Positions 33,723 through 45,078 of a stretch of 64,000 bases of DNA are shown piece by piece. Each line of letters begins with the position of its first letter. The first letter of the stretch is position 1. This DNA comes from Micrasema longulum. Its lineage: Eukaryota; Arthropoda; Insecta; Trichoptera; Brachycentridae. A model generated the notes under the pieces. That model made no database searches and was not told the DNA's origin. It was given only the letters and a program-made list of their open reading frames with translations. The position numbers and the translations under genes are program-made. Location: the NCBI GenBank assembly GCA_022494885.1, contig JAGVSM010004549.1:62001-126000 (forward strand), written 5' to 3'.

Positions 33723-33974
33723 TTATCTGATTGAAAAAATAACATTTAAATACTTTTTACTGCCTAAAACGCCCTTTACAAGGGGACAATAAAATGTAGT
33801 ACTGCCCCAGGACTCGACCATTGTCCACGTGTCAACCGTAATTTGTAGGATAAGGCATTGATCCGAGACATTGTCATGGAAATAGACGGGGAGGCTATCT
33901 CCGCGGCAGCATTGTCCTCTTGTGAACGCGCACGGCCAGAACCTTATGACAAAAGATATTTGCTCGACACTCAA
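33723..33974 (-). other. Unassigned open frame, 83 codons
   Basis: The frame reads MSVEQISFVIRFWP, RGQCCRGDSLPVYF and WTMVESWGSTTF. Base composition is more balanced than around it and the Cys/Trp content is protein-like, with donor-like and acceptor-like bases nearby. It lies directly next to a truncated SINE-II (33985-34090). I recognise no family; it could be a host exon, a TE piece or chance. Confidence 0.2.
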
Positions 33975-33984
33975 CGCTAATGCA

Positions 33985-34090
33985 TTTTTTATATGTTTTT
34001 GAAATTATACGTATTTATTTTAAAGCAGGCAAACATAGTAACCAGTACACCATGAGGCCGACTAGTCTCCACTCGATTTCCTTTTGCAGG
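33985..34090 (-). repeat. SINE-II deletion subfamily, copy A
   Basis: On the minus strand GTCGGCCTCATGGTGTACTG and GTTACTATGTTTGCCTGC go straight into TTTAAAATAAATACGTATAA. The same fused junction occurs at 43562-43662, so the two share a deleted ancestor. Confidence 0.6.
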
Positions 34091-34444
34091 ATTTTTAAGT
34101 GAGAGTGGCAACTGAATTAATTTTTAAAATGTACAAAAGACTATAATAAATGTCAATCCATCTTAAATTTACCGTACCGTGTAGAGTTAAGCGATACGTG
34201 TGAAATGGGCAATGGTAAGTACGAGGATACAGTATACATGTCATATATCACAAAGCTGTCAAAATTGTTGTATTTTTTATTTATTTATTAATACGCAAAA
34301 TACACAATTTCACTTTAGCACAATTAGTAATTTTCATGTCCCAACTTGCTTTAAATTCCGTGTTAAGTAGGGACTCTTCTGTACTAAAATCAATACATTT
34401 ACAAAGATTTTCTTTTTTTTTCTTTTTTTTTAAGAAATATTTGC

Positions 34445-34612
34445 GTTTTTATGATTTACCCAAATATTTAATTTTGAGGGCCATTTTCAACGAGTTGTAA
34501 ATAACTCACTATTAGAAAATGGAATCGAGTTGGGGTAGAGTGGGATTCGAACCACGGACCTTTAGTCCGTGAGTCCGAGACACTAGCCACAGAAACACAA
34601 CCCGATTCATTA
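34445..34612 (-). repeat. SINE-I copy 2, head-to-head with copy 3
   Basis: On the minus strand it starts ATGAATCGGGTTG, then GTGGCTAGTGTC (A box), GTGGTTCGAATCCC (B box), and the body CTCGTTGAAAATGGCC. It faces the copy at 34945 across about 340 bp. Confidence 0.75.
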
Positions 34613-34944
34613 CCAGTGATTACTACGCAACAATATACAAAATACACAATAAAAATGTATACATATCCAAAAATGGTGTAAAAAATGAGTAGCAATGTTA
34701 GGTTCATGAATCTAAAATGTCAATTTAATTCTTTAATAATTTCATAATAAATTTTGATAATAGAAATCAAAACAAAATAATTATTTATTTATATGGTACA
34801 ATATTTAATTTAATAATTAATCAATGATTTTATGTTTCATTTAGTAATAACATATTTACAAATTATTAAGCATCACAAGATGATATCAAAATAATATGCG
34901 TATATACATATAATAGTATATAATAATGAAGACAGCATCGATAC

Positions 34945-35125
34945 TACGATGAATCGGGTTGTGGTCCCGTGGCTAGTGTTGCAGACGCACGGGCCAGAGG
35001 CCCAAGGTTCGAACCCCACTCTACCCCAACTTGATTTCCATTTTCTAATAGTGAGCTATTTACAACTCGTTGAAAATGGCCACCAAAATTTAAATATTTG
35101 TGTAAATTATAAGAACGCTTTTTTT
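34945..35125 (+). repeat. SINE-I copy 3
   Basis: ATGAATCGGGTTGTGGTCCC, TGGCTAGTGTTG (A box) and GGTTCGAACCCC (B box) are followed by CTCGTTGAAAATGGCCACC and AATTATAAGAACG. Confidence 0.8.
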
Positions 35126-35164
35126 TTCTCTTATAAAAAAAAAACGCTTTTATTCCCGGGGCAA

Positions 35165-35320
35165 TTTTATACAGTGGACTCTGATAATACTATTGTATTT
35201 GAGAATACAGTCGTATCTGAGAATACATACTCTCCTTCCTATGAATACCGTCGTATCCGAGAACACTGTCTTATCTAAGAAAATTGTCATATCTGTCAAA
35301 ACTGTCAATGGCAAAATATT
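35165..35320 (+). repeat. Degenerate minisatellite, about 18-bp unit
   Basis: Repeats of the form GTATCTGAGAATACAGTC occur about six times (TTGTATTTGAGAATACAG, TCGTATCTGAGAATACA, GTCGTATCCGAGAACACTG, TCTTATCTAAGAAAATTG), with one interruption near 35235. Confidence 0.55.
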
Positions 35321-35772
35321 TTCATATAATTTCAAATCTTCAAAACAATTTGTGATAAAATAAAAATATAACTGCACAGGTGCACGGTACACATTACTAG
35401 CATTTACCTCCCTAGTACCAACATATTTTTTTTTTTAATTTAAAATTTCAAGTACAAAAAATGCTTAAAAAGCTTATTGTTGAAAGCAACATCTTCCAGC
35501 CAACCAAATTTATGCAGGTTGAAAGTGCCTAGTGCAGATAAGCAACAACCGAAACCTCAGTTAGTTTATAGTTTAATGCAAATAAAGTTCACATCCCCAT
35601 CTGAAATTTTGTGTTATTTAATAACCGAAAGTTAAACAATAATGGTATTCATATTGGTACTTATTTTACCACTATGCATAGGCGAATCTTTATACCAGGT
35701 TTATAAGTAAGCCCTATCACGTTATTAATTAGGAATTAGGAAACGTACATTCTTTAAATTCAACTTGAATTT

Positions 35773-36324
35773 GAGGGCATTGGAAGCAAAAATAGCAAAC
35801 TCCCGTTTTGGTGTCTTCGAGAAAAATAACAAAAACTGCTACACTAATACCCGTATGCAGAGACAAACCTTAAGGTGAGGAGAGTACATTCTATTTTCTT
35901 CACCTTCGGGTTATTCTCTGCATTTGAAATTAGATTGTGCTTTCCTCACCTTAAGTTTTGTCTCTCCATACGGGTATAATGCGAAAAAGATCCTTCATAT
36001 TGGAAATGTTATTTCACTGTACTCAAACTATAAGATACTAATATATTAGCTTTGGTAGAAACACGAATTCAAAAAATATTTGTATGGCACGGCCATTTTG
36101 AAAATTTAAATCTCAAGCCTGTCATTGGTCAAATAAAAAGGCTGATAGATATTGCTATGTTTGCTTCCAAACGTTATTTTCAAACCATCAAAAGTATGAT
36201 TTTAAACTACGTTTGCAACTCAACTAATGATTTTAATAAAAATAAAATTGATAAACTATAGAATGACATCATAACAACAAAAAAAATTTTTTTGGAGGTT
36301 GCTATTTTTGCTTTCAGTGCCCTC
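35773..36324. mobile_element. MITE with GAGGGC ends, carrying a nested palindrome
   Basis: Ends GAGGGCATTGGAAGCAAAAA and the reverse complement of TTTTTGCTTTCAGTGCCCTC pair over about 32 bp. ATTT flanks both ends. A separate 129-bp palindrome (35848-35976) is inserted inside. Confidence 0.65.
35848..35976. mobile_element. Palindromic mini-element nested in the MITE
   Basis: Left arm 35848-35881 (TACCCGTATGCAGAGACAAA) pairs with right arm 35943-35976 (TTTGTCTCTCCATACGGGTA). TA bases lie at both outer edges. It is younger than its host element because it interrupts it. Confidence 0.65.
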
Positions 36325-37723
36325 ATTTATTTGCTGTTTTTTTTTTTAAATTATTGAATGTTATTAAATAAAAGCGGGAAATTTAATTTATACCTAAAAA
36401 AACATGTGTGCGTAGGATAGCGTAAACTATAGAAAATTTATAACTTTTTCTATTATTTTGACGCTGCAATTTAATTAATTATACAATATTGTGTTTTATG
36501 CGTCCATCATTATATTGAAAAAAATTAAATACGCAATACAACACCGTCACAAACAGTTTGAAGTAGGTAATGGACACTAAGGTACTTATCTAAGTCATAA
36601 TTATTTTAGCCTTTGTTCGTTCGTTCCTCTATTCAATTACATAGGTATTCCAAATTGTAGGCGAATGCCCTAACTTTGCTGTTTTTCTGTTTTTCCTATC
36701 TTGATATTAAATATGCTACACTCCTTCGAAAGACATCCGGGACCATATAAAAGATTACTCGGAAACCCATCTTTATGTCATTACAATAATAATACTCGTA
36801 ACAATGTAATTTATTTAGTATGTACGGTGAATATAACGTATGTATATGTGAAGTGACCATGATTCTACGCTAATAATTCATAAATATGCCTGTTCGTTAT
36901 GTAATTAAAGCGTAGATAATAACGGACAGTTACGTGACAAATGTACAAAGCATGCGATGCCTATAAACCAGTTTCAGGAAGATGTTCGTAAAAAAAATAT
37001 CAAATTAAAGTAATACAGGCTACGACAATTACATGTTGATGTGACCCTTGTTACGATACTCAAATTTTTAAAGCTGACACTGGCGTATAAATTTTTTCTA
37101 TGTTTAGTCTTCTCGTAAGTACACTTTTTGTCAATTGATTTGTTATAACAATGGTATGACGTCACAAATTTACAAGTATTTTGCTGTGCAGAGCCTGAAC
37201 CGCCGCAACTCACATTTTGTCGTTTTTAAGTTATTTATTGATTCGTAATCAGCATTTAATTAGCTATGAATGTATCCAACTCTTTTTTTTCTACAACTGG
37301 AAGTTTGCAAATTAAATACCTACTCATGCATCAAGTTTTTAGTCCCATAAATGATTAAAATACTAACTTAAATGCGATTTTTCAAAAATATTTTTACTTC
37401 ATTATTGAAAAGTTTCATTTGTAAAAATATACGCCTCGTGTTTTTTTTTTTAAATTTAATAAAGAAACTGTTCAAAAAATAAATTAATGCCAGTTTTAAT
37501 TCAAACTGCTTATAAGATCTCAAAAGAAGTATCGGCTCTCAGTTTTCTCCAAAAACCCTACGAAAACGCAGTAATCCTTGCATTTTAGTGTGCAACAATT
37601 GCTAAAAGTAGTAGTTTTTGCAGTCTTAAATCTTAATACTGCATTTCAATAGTTTAAGGCAATTTTTGCCTGCAATGGCTGATGCGAATTTAAAAAACTT
37701 TTTTTTTATAACTTACATAATAT
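36325..37723. other. No feature recognised
   Basis: AT-rich, only chance frames; the minus frame 37213-36974 has no recognisable motif. Confidence 0.35.
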
Positions 37724-38133
37724 GAGGGGTACTATTTGCGAACCCGGCAAAATCCATCTTTCTTTATTTTGAGCAAATCACAAAAAACTGATACAATACT
37801 TAACTTCAAGTTTTTTTTTAAACTTCAATTATTTATTATAATCAGTAAATATTTTATACGTTAGCAGTGATGACATAAGCATGATTATGTCATGAAATGG
37901 TAGTAAAAGAATAACATTAATTTTATACACTCCAACTTTACAATACTCAAGTAGAGGTTGCCATGTTTGCAACACTCCCGATAATTTAATAGTCAAGTTT
38001 TTTTACAAATAAAGCCGTATTTTTAACTGACTGTGTTACAATTATTTTTAAAAAATGTATCCGGAATAAGTTTCAATTGATATCTCACTTTATTTAGATT
38101 TTGGATTTTGCCGGGTTTGCAAGTAGTACCCTC
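37724..38133. mobile_element. MITE with GAGGGTACTA ends
   Basis: Left end GAGGGGTACTATTTGCGAAC with CCCGGCAAAATCC, and right end GGATTTTGCCGGG with TTGCAAGTAGTACCCTC, are inverted repeats of about 36 bp. AT-rich flanks (ATAT on both sides) hide the exact duplication. Size is 410 bp, noncoding. Confidence 0.65.
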
Positions 38134-39674
38134 ATATATGACACGCTTTTTCTCACAATTAATTGTCACCATCATGGTTTTATGTTGAAATTTTAAAAAT
38201 TCAAGTTTTTACCAATATATATTTTCGATATACCCGTTTGATTTTTTTTTTCCTTTTTCTCGAAAGAGAACTTTTCGAGTTACGGCGGTTAAGAGATTGC
38301 ACGGCAGTATTGTGGTCCCACAATAATAACGTTGACTCCCACCTTTGAACAGAGGTGTGAGAATTTTCATGTGAAGCTTTATACAAATTTTCTTTCCAAA
38401 TGAATACATATCTGTAGAAATAAAATTTAGATGTTTTCTTGTCGTAGATTTCATTATAACTTTGAATTAATATTCCTTCTCATCATAATTTGTTTAATAA
38501 CTGGCGTTAAAATTGATTGTATTATTTTTCAATTTGTTTAAAAAAAAAACGTATTTCCATAATTTTGTTATGTGCCTATGTGGTCGCACACAGAGAATGA
38601 TTATTCGAAGTCCGCTAGATCAATTGACAAGACACGAAGATGTTGTATATTCATTTATTATTTAAAAGACATGACAAAAGCCATTACAGTATTGCACTTA
38701 AAGGTTCCGTATATATTTAAACTATGTATTACGCCATAGTGACGTAGTAACCACGTGAGGTTATATTTCTAATTGCCCCAGATATCTGTAGTCTGTGATT
38801 GCCCCCAAAGGACTGCGTATGGACTTATATAATACAATTTTGAGTCCTTGTGGAAGGGATAAGTTAAGACAAACTTTTTTTTTTGTCTTTATGATTATTT
38901 CTGTCTAAATGCCCTCATTTGGCAATGCATGTGGTGTAGGTAACTCAGCCTAAGTTGAGGCGATCACAGTACTCTTACTATCATAGATATTAAATACAGG
39001 GTGATTCTTTTCTCTCCAAATTATATTTTATTTCTTAAATATTTCATTTTAAATATTTTTTCTTCTATTAGAAATAAATGCACGAAGGTCATTTACAAAA
39101 AAAAACATAAAATGAAATAAGCATACAAAAATATTTATGTGTTTATTTATTTAATTCAGAAGTATCCATGTTTATTTATTTATCTTATTAAATTTGTAAT
39201 AAGTACAATGAAACATTTTATAGTAACACGTCAGATACTATTTATCTTAATGTTAGGTTGTTTATTGGGATTGGTGGTTTATTATTGAATTCTTTGTAAG
39301 GATTGGGATTATTACCATAATGTTTGCCTCGTTATCAAAATCGAATAATATTGAATAAGCGGGAAAACCTTTAATTAACATTCGGCGCATACGTCTAGTA
39401 ATTAATAATTAGAATTAGTATAATGTCATAATAAAGTAAACACCTCTATGCAATAGCGAACGGATCATTCTCAAGCGTGCACATAAATTGAAACAGCGGG
39501 AAAAACTAATAGTTAATGATAAACTTCTTTATTAGTGTTTTTTTTTTCTTTTTTCGTTTCTTTTCTTGAATTAATTTATAAGTACAAAAAATTTCTCTTC
39601 ATCATTTTTTTACATCATTTGTATTTTTATACACAAATATATACTATTTACCTAAGTATTAGTTTTAAATAATA

Positions 39675-39677
<3 letters not shown>
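38134..39677. other. No feature recognised
   Basis: AT-rich sequence without a clear repeat; frames at 38.16-38.45 kb on both strands are mutual shadows with no motif. Confidence 0.35.

Positions 39678-39705
<28 letters not shown>
39678..39705. repeat. (AT)n microsatellite
   Basis: About 14 uninterrupted AT dinucleotides. Confidence 0.9.
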
Positions 39706-39710
<5 letters not shown>

Positions 39711-40149
39711 TTTTAATGTTATTCAAAATTGTTTTCTTGGTTTTTTTTTAACTGGTTCAAAGTATTTCTAATACCAAATTATCTTTTTTTTATCGATAAT
39801 TCTATAACTGGTAATATTTTATTCTTTTATAAAGTTTATCTTTTTTAGACTTTCTTAATTTGTTAATTAATAATTTTATTTTTTTATATGGGAGTTGCTT
39901 TATTATTTACCTTGCTTATAATATACAAGGTTTATATTTCAAAAAGTGGATTTTTCTGCAATTAAATATCTTAAAATTTATCTAAACTATTGGGATCAGG
40001 AGGGATATATTAATGTGGGCTAATTAGGAACTTCTCAGCATTTGCTCACGTGGAGAGGAAGCCACTTAAAACTCTTTAAAACTCTTTTTATTAAAAAAAT
40101 TAATTATATTGTTTTAAATGCTCTGTATTACTTATGCTTACATGTATGT

Positions 40150-40235
40150 ATATTTAATTTTATTTGTAACTAATATGTAAAAGGCACTAAGTGCCGTTTA
40201 TTTCAATAAAATAAAAATCAAAATAAAGACATTAG
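40150..40235 (+). repeat. 3' tail of a non-LTR retroelement
   Basis: GGCACTAAGTGCCGTTTATT followed by CAATAAAATAAAAATC and further AAATAAAG is the polyadenylation-like end with an AATAAA-rich tail typical of insect non-LTR copies. The coding part is not present next to it. Confidence 0.4.
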
Positions 40236-40596
40236 CTAATGGATAATTTGGACATACAATATTTATTGCGTTTTCTGAGAAAACTAAATTAATTTAAGTT
40301 TGAAGTGAAATAAATGACTGATAAAATCATCATTAGTAAAGCGTCTGTATACCTAATAAAAACAAAAGTATAAGATAAAAACATTTGATACTCTTGATCT
40401 TTGGCTCTTTTGACTAATGAGTTTGCCGACCACTGGGGTAGAGCCGTTTGTTAAATGAACGTTATACGAATGGGTTAACCGTCGGCGTCGTTTAATCTAA
40501 TTTAAATAACAATAATACAACATAATACAACAATACTTACTTTTACAACAATAATATTTTAATTATTGTATTTTTTTTATTATTTTGCTATGCAAT

Positions 40597-40632
40597 GTTA
40601 GGTTAGGTTAGGTAAGGATAGGTTGGGTTGAG
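40597..40632 (+). repeat. Short TTAGG telomere-type tract
   Basis: GTTAGGTTAGGTTAGG is followed by degenerate units. TTAGG is the ancestral insect telomere unit; this interstitial tract has only three exact units. Confidence 0.6.
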
Positions 40633-40819
40633 TTTGATATTTAAAAAAAAAGTTTTTTTACTTAACTTAATAATTAATCCTTAACTCTAGAAGTTAAGTA
40701 AAAATCTTTTTTTTAATTATTCAGTTCAATTCATTTATTTAAAAATAACATATACATTACAAACTAAAATTCAAGACGCACATATTATAAAAAGAAAAAA
40801 AACATGAAAGAGACTTTTG

Positions 40820-41101
40820 TCAAAGTAGTAGGAGAATCTTGCTCCGGAAAACGCCCAAGGATACATGGAACAGATCAACATCCAGAGCGATGTTGTTTAG
40901 CATAGCGGTAGCCCTTCCAACAGGCATAACCATCGGCAGGTTGGCCATGTATATCGGAATATGAATCTCAAGATTATCGACCATACCGCGCAACAATCGA
41001 TAAAAATGAGTGGTCAAATACACATTCCTTCTAGTCTCTAAACTGTTGTCGCCAAGCATACCCTGAAGAAACTCGATCGGGTAGAGCCAAGGATAATACA
41101 A
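40820..41101 (-). pseudogene. Non-LTR reverse transcriptase C-terminal remnant
   Basis: The minus strand is open for 93 codons with NSLETRRNVYLTTHFYRLL, then VMPVGRATAMLNN and DVDLFHVSLGVFR, the pattern found after the RT thumb in jockey-like elements (RR...FYKL, then R...N...DLF). A related segment is at 47332-47480 on the other strand. It is bracketed by TTAGG-type words at 40597 and 41121. Confidence 0.6.
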
Positions 41102-41115
41102 TAATAAGTCATTAA

Positions 41116-41140
41116 ACTTAACCCATCCTAACCTAACCCA
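41116..41140. repeat. CCTAA telomere-type words
   Basis: CCCATCCTAACCTAACCC is the inverse of the tract at 40597, so the pair flanks the RT remnant in opposite orientation. Confidence 0.45.
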
Positions 41141-41639
41141 GTCGCTTTTGGTTCGGCCGTTTTATAAAGGCCAGCCTTAGAGTAGATGTACATATATACT
41201 CTAAGAGGCCAGCTTTCAACCAGCCTACACGTTGAACGTTGAGTTATCTTAATTCAACTTTAAATTCAATTCAATTCAATTTTAACTTTAAAACAACCTA
41301 TTTTCTGTGGCTTTTTTGTTTTGTTTTTTTACAATAAACATAATAATAAAACAGAGTATTAAAAAAATAAGCATAATTACATAGCAATGAAATACATATT
41401 AATAGAAAAATAGTAAACAAAAAAATCCCACAAAGGCATGGCCTGTTTGTGGGTACACAAGAAAATGTTATTGAATTTTGGCTCCTATAATAAATAATGG
41501 ACAGTTATAATATTTTTGTATAACATAATAAAGAAAAAATTAAATATCCTCTAAAAGATAATATGGTATTCTTTTTTAATAGTAATTAAAAAAGGAAATG
41601 AAAAATATTTTTAAAAAACACAAAAATATTCCTTATTAT

Positions 41640-41870
41640 TAAAGGGCAACAAAATAAATCATATAAAAAAAAGAGTTCATATCTTTAGTTTGAATCCAGG
41701 ATAATGTATGTTTTTTAAAAGAAGGAAAATTTAGAAAGTTTGGAATCAATGAAATATTATCAGTAAAAAAAGAATTAAAAAAATTTGGGCCTATAAAATA
41801 TGCATGTCTCTGTGCAAGCCTCGTTTTACAACGTGGTATTTCTAACACACGATTCCTTCTTTGACATGAA
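41640..41870 (-). pseudogene. Non-LTR reverse transcriptase C-terminal remnant
   Basis: The minus strand reads PRCKTRLAQRHAYFIGPNFF then NFLNFPSFKKHTLSWI, the typical last 50 residues of jockey/CR1-like RT proteins (P...T.....F..P..WN.LP...R....FK..). The Trp/Pro positions have decayed. It precedes AT-rich 3' sequence at 41.4-41.6 kb. Confidence 0.6.
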
Positions 41871-42124
41871 TTATTTTAATTACCTTAACTTATATTTAAT
41901 ATAATTTTAAAATGGTCATTTGATAAGTCACAATATAAAATATTTATGAGAAGATAAAAAGATAGCGATTAATTCAGTGGAATGTGATTACGCTTTATTT
42001 CGAAACATTTAATCAAAATCGACCATTTTGTCCTTTACGAATAAGATTGTTTAACTCTCAAAGGTGATTCACAAAAACACAATGTTTCAAAACATCATAT
42101 TTTTAATCCTGTAAGTTTGTTTAC

Positions 42125-42857
42125 TCACTGATAAGCTATTATAAACGTTATGTGCAGATGTGCACAAACTTGTCCCTTGTGGAATTTTTGTAACTTGTAG
42201 AATTTTAATGGATAGGTATTTGAACATAGTTTTTCTAGCAATCTCTCACAGATGCCTCCCTGACACCAAATTGTAAATTCGCTAAAATATTCCTTGTACT
42301 TTTCGTATATTCTTCCGTGTATGATTTTCAGTTTTTTTTTAATGTGGCTCATAAGGCTTATTGTTCGTTATTCACTATACGTTTTTGCGTTTACTTTTTT
42401 TAGTAAAGTAATAAATGTCGATTTAAGCCATTCTTTTGGCCCAGGTAGGATATTCTTGATTAAATATTTTTAACAAATATATTGTCATTTACAAGCTTAA
42501 TTTGCTCTTTAAATACTTCATCAGATCCAGGTGCTTTGCATTTTTTTATTTGATTAATCGCACTTATCACTTTTATTTTAGTATTTTTGGTCCAGTTTCT
42601 CCGTAAGATATGTCAAATTGTTGTGATCTTTGATCATCAAACAATTATTTTATGTTTTCACTCCATGTATTTAATTTTTCATTGAAATCTAATAAAATCT
42701 TATCATTTTTGTCCATCAATATCGAGACATATTTTTCTTTTTGTGAATACCAACAGCTTCTTTGATTTTTTGTGCAAATTAAATGCGTCATGTTTTTGTT
42801 GATTACATTAGTATTTACATCGCAGGGGGTATGCCTTATCAAAATGTACCCACGCAC
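42125..42857 (-). pseudogene. RTE-type endonuclease-reverse transcriptase relic
   Basis: In order on the minus strand: RGYILIRHTPCDVNTNV, FNEKLNTWSENIK, KCKAPGSDEVFKEQIKLVN, PKEWL-like and FITLLKKVNAKT, then RTISLMSHIKKKLKIIHGRI and SEFTIWCQGGICERLLE. These match the RT start (KAPG.D), the ISLM.H block and the QFGFR.G.GTREA block of RTE-like proteins, here frame-shifted several times. The YxDD block is not present. Confidence 0.7.
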
Positions 42858-42859
42858 GT

Positions 42860-43560
42860 TATAACTGTTATTATTTAATCAGTTAAAAATATGTTTTAGT
42901 TATGGCATTTTCAATTCAACAAAAACATTGATAACTTCAAATAAACACATTTTGTTATAAATCTTCTGAAATAAATATATTACGTTTTGCCAAAGCAAAT
43001 TTAAATGACGGTCAATAATAAATTTTAATATTTAAACGATTATAATTTTGACGTCACAAATATCTCCTGTGGTAATTATGATGATTTTGCATGGAGAATT
43101 TCATCATCGCCAAAATTGATTTGTTGATTTCGTTATCTTTTTTGTGTTATGTTTAATGATGGATCTAGGTTTTTTCCGTATATTTCCGATATGGTGTTAA
43201 GCCAAACCATTTAAATATTTAACATTATCAGGTCCGCACAAATTTGCGATGTTCACCAAGATTATAAAATTAAATCACATGTCTATATATGGGTTCGGAA
43301 AATAATAAAACAAAATAAGGAAAATTCAGGAATCGACATCTGTAAAAGTTACAAAGATACGGGTTAATAGCATGATACTACTAATCACAAAGCACTCGGT
43401 AACTGTATCCTATCTTACAAATAATTATTCTAAAAATGATTTGTTATTCCTGTTATGTACGGGCCCGTTTCACACCTATCGCGCCAAACTCGGTCTGGTA
43501 AAATTAGAGTGGGTAGATATTTTTTTTTCTTTTGGTTTTATTTAGTTTATGTGAAAATTT
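42860..43560. other. No feature recognised
   Basis: AT-rich, possibly more of the adjacent RTE copy upstream, but no motif can be read. Confidence 0.3.
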
Positions 43561-43561
43561 T

Positions 43562-43662
43562 GCTAAAAAAATCGAGTGAAGGTTAGTCGGCCTCATGGTG
43601 TACTGGTTACTATGTTTGCCTGCTTTAAAATTAATACGTATAATTTTAAAAACATATGCCGC
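43562..43662 (+). repeat. SINE-II deletion subfamily, copy B
   Basis: GTCGGCCTCATGGTGTACTG, TTACTATGTTTGCCTGC, then TTTAAAATTAATACGTATAA with the same fused junction as 33985-34090. Confidence 0.6.
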
Positions 43663-43740
43663 AATAAACACATCAATTTAGTTGAAAAAGAACATTGAAC
43701 TTCGATATTTTTTTTCAACTAAGCCAAAAGATTAAAAAAT

Positions 43741-43985
43741 AAGATTTTATGTATCGTATTATCAGCGCTATGATTAAAATTACTCCGCTAGTGACGTCAC
43801 AAGTTCTGGTCGGTGAGTCCTGCTGATTGGTGATTTGGCTTCCCGGAAACCGGAAATTTATCATAATCCGTTGATTTGGAAGAACTTGTCACGTAGTTCA
43901 AATTAGTTCATCTTATTAATTTGTTCGTGCGTTTTCGGGATAATACGCCTTACAATTAAATGCTCTGATTTTTACAAAAAGTAAA
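43741..43985 (-). mobile_element. MITE-A copy, partial
   Basis: It carries TCGTATTATCAGCGCTATGA, TGACGTCACAAGTTC, ACCGGAAATTTATC and TTAAATGCTCTGATTTTTAC in the minus-strand family order; the outer ends have decayed. Confidence 0.55.
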
Positions 43986-44444
43986 AAAGAAAGTAACGTG
44001 TGTCAATTTTAAGGTTATTGATACGGACATTTTCGAATAGTTATCAATATAAATATTTTAAGGGGTAAATTGGTCCCTTTTTCTCTTTGCATATTTTTTA
44101 TTTATGAATTGTTTGAATGTAATATTTTAATTTTCTATTTTTAATCAGTTTTTTTTATTTACTCGACCTATTTGGATATTAAAATAGTTTTATTTTTTAT
44201 TTACATTTCGAAAAATGTAAGTATTTATATATTACCTACTAATTAAATGGTCAATAATCATTACATGAAAACGTAAAATATCGATTGTTTCGGGACAGCA
44301 CTATCAAAATAGTACAGCGATATGATAAACGTGAGTGAAAACGAGATAGAAGACTCACTACTCACTAAAATTTTTGGGTTATTTACAACTGGCGACACCG
44401 GTTCCCATTAAAATGTGCATTATTGGCACTTCTAGTCTTATTAT

Positions 44445-44640
44445 CTAGTCTTCCTCGTGGTGTAATGGTCAGCGCATTTACTTATCATGCAAGAGGTCTC
44501 GGTTTCGATTCGCGACATGGTTGACATGAAATATTTATTTTAAAGGGTGTTCCTACACTAGAATATTTCATAGTCCCTGGACTGGTACCCGAAGCGTAAG
44601 ACTGGTCACCTTAGCTTCATGTAACCTTACCGTCTGTAAA
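44445..44640 (+). repeat. SINE-II copy
   Basis: CCTCGTGGTGTAATGGTCAG (A-box region), GGTCTCGGTTTCGATTCGC (B box), TTGACATGAAATATTTATTT and TCCCTGGACTGGTACCCG; the last 60 bp are missing. Confidence 0.7.
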
Positions 44641-45078
44641 GTTAACTATTTGCAGCTTAAACTATGGAGATTATCTTCTTGATAGTTTCGTATTATACAC
44701 GAAGATTATTTCTACGTATATTCATGTAATTAATTGTCCACATAATCACAAATGATTACAATAGGTATCATTCATCATTATTATATTCGCATGTGCATAT
44801 CATAGATTGACGTTATCATTTAAGTGTGATAGAGAATTTAATCATCCAATATTAAATATTTACATCTACTACTAACATCACGCCATTTCCGAGTAGTGGT
44901 AGACGGAGAGTATGAAACGCCACATGCGTTTATCCTGAAACACATTTCTACCTTCTTCCACTTTTATACATGCCCTTCGATTGTGTCAGCTTCTGACATG
45001 ACTTAACCTGTTATCCGATCATGCCAAGTCATTCGTGGCCTACTAACGGTAATGGCTAATTATGAATGACAATAATAA

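Noticed and set aside
40597..40632. Telomere
   Set aside because: Only three exact TTAGG units, followed by ordinary sequence on both sides; an interstitial tract at most.
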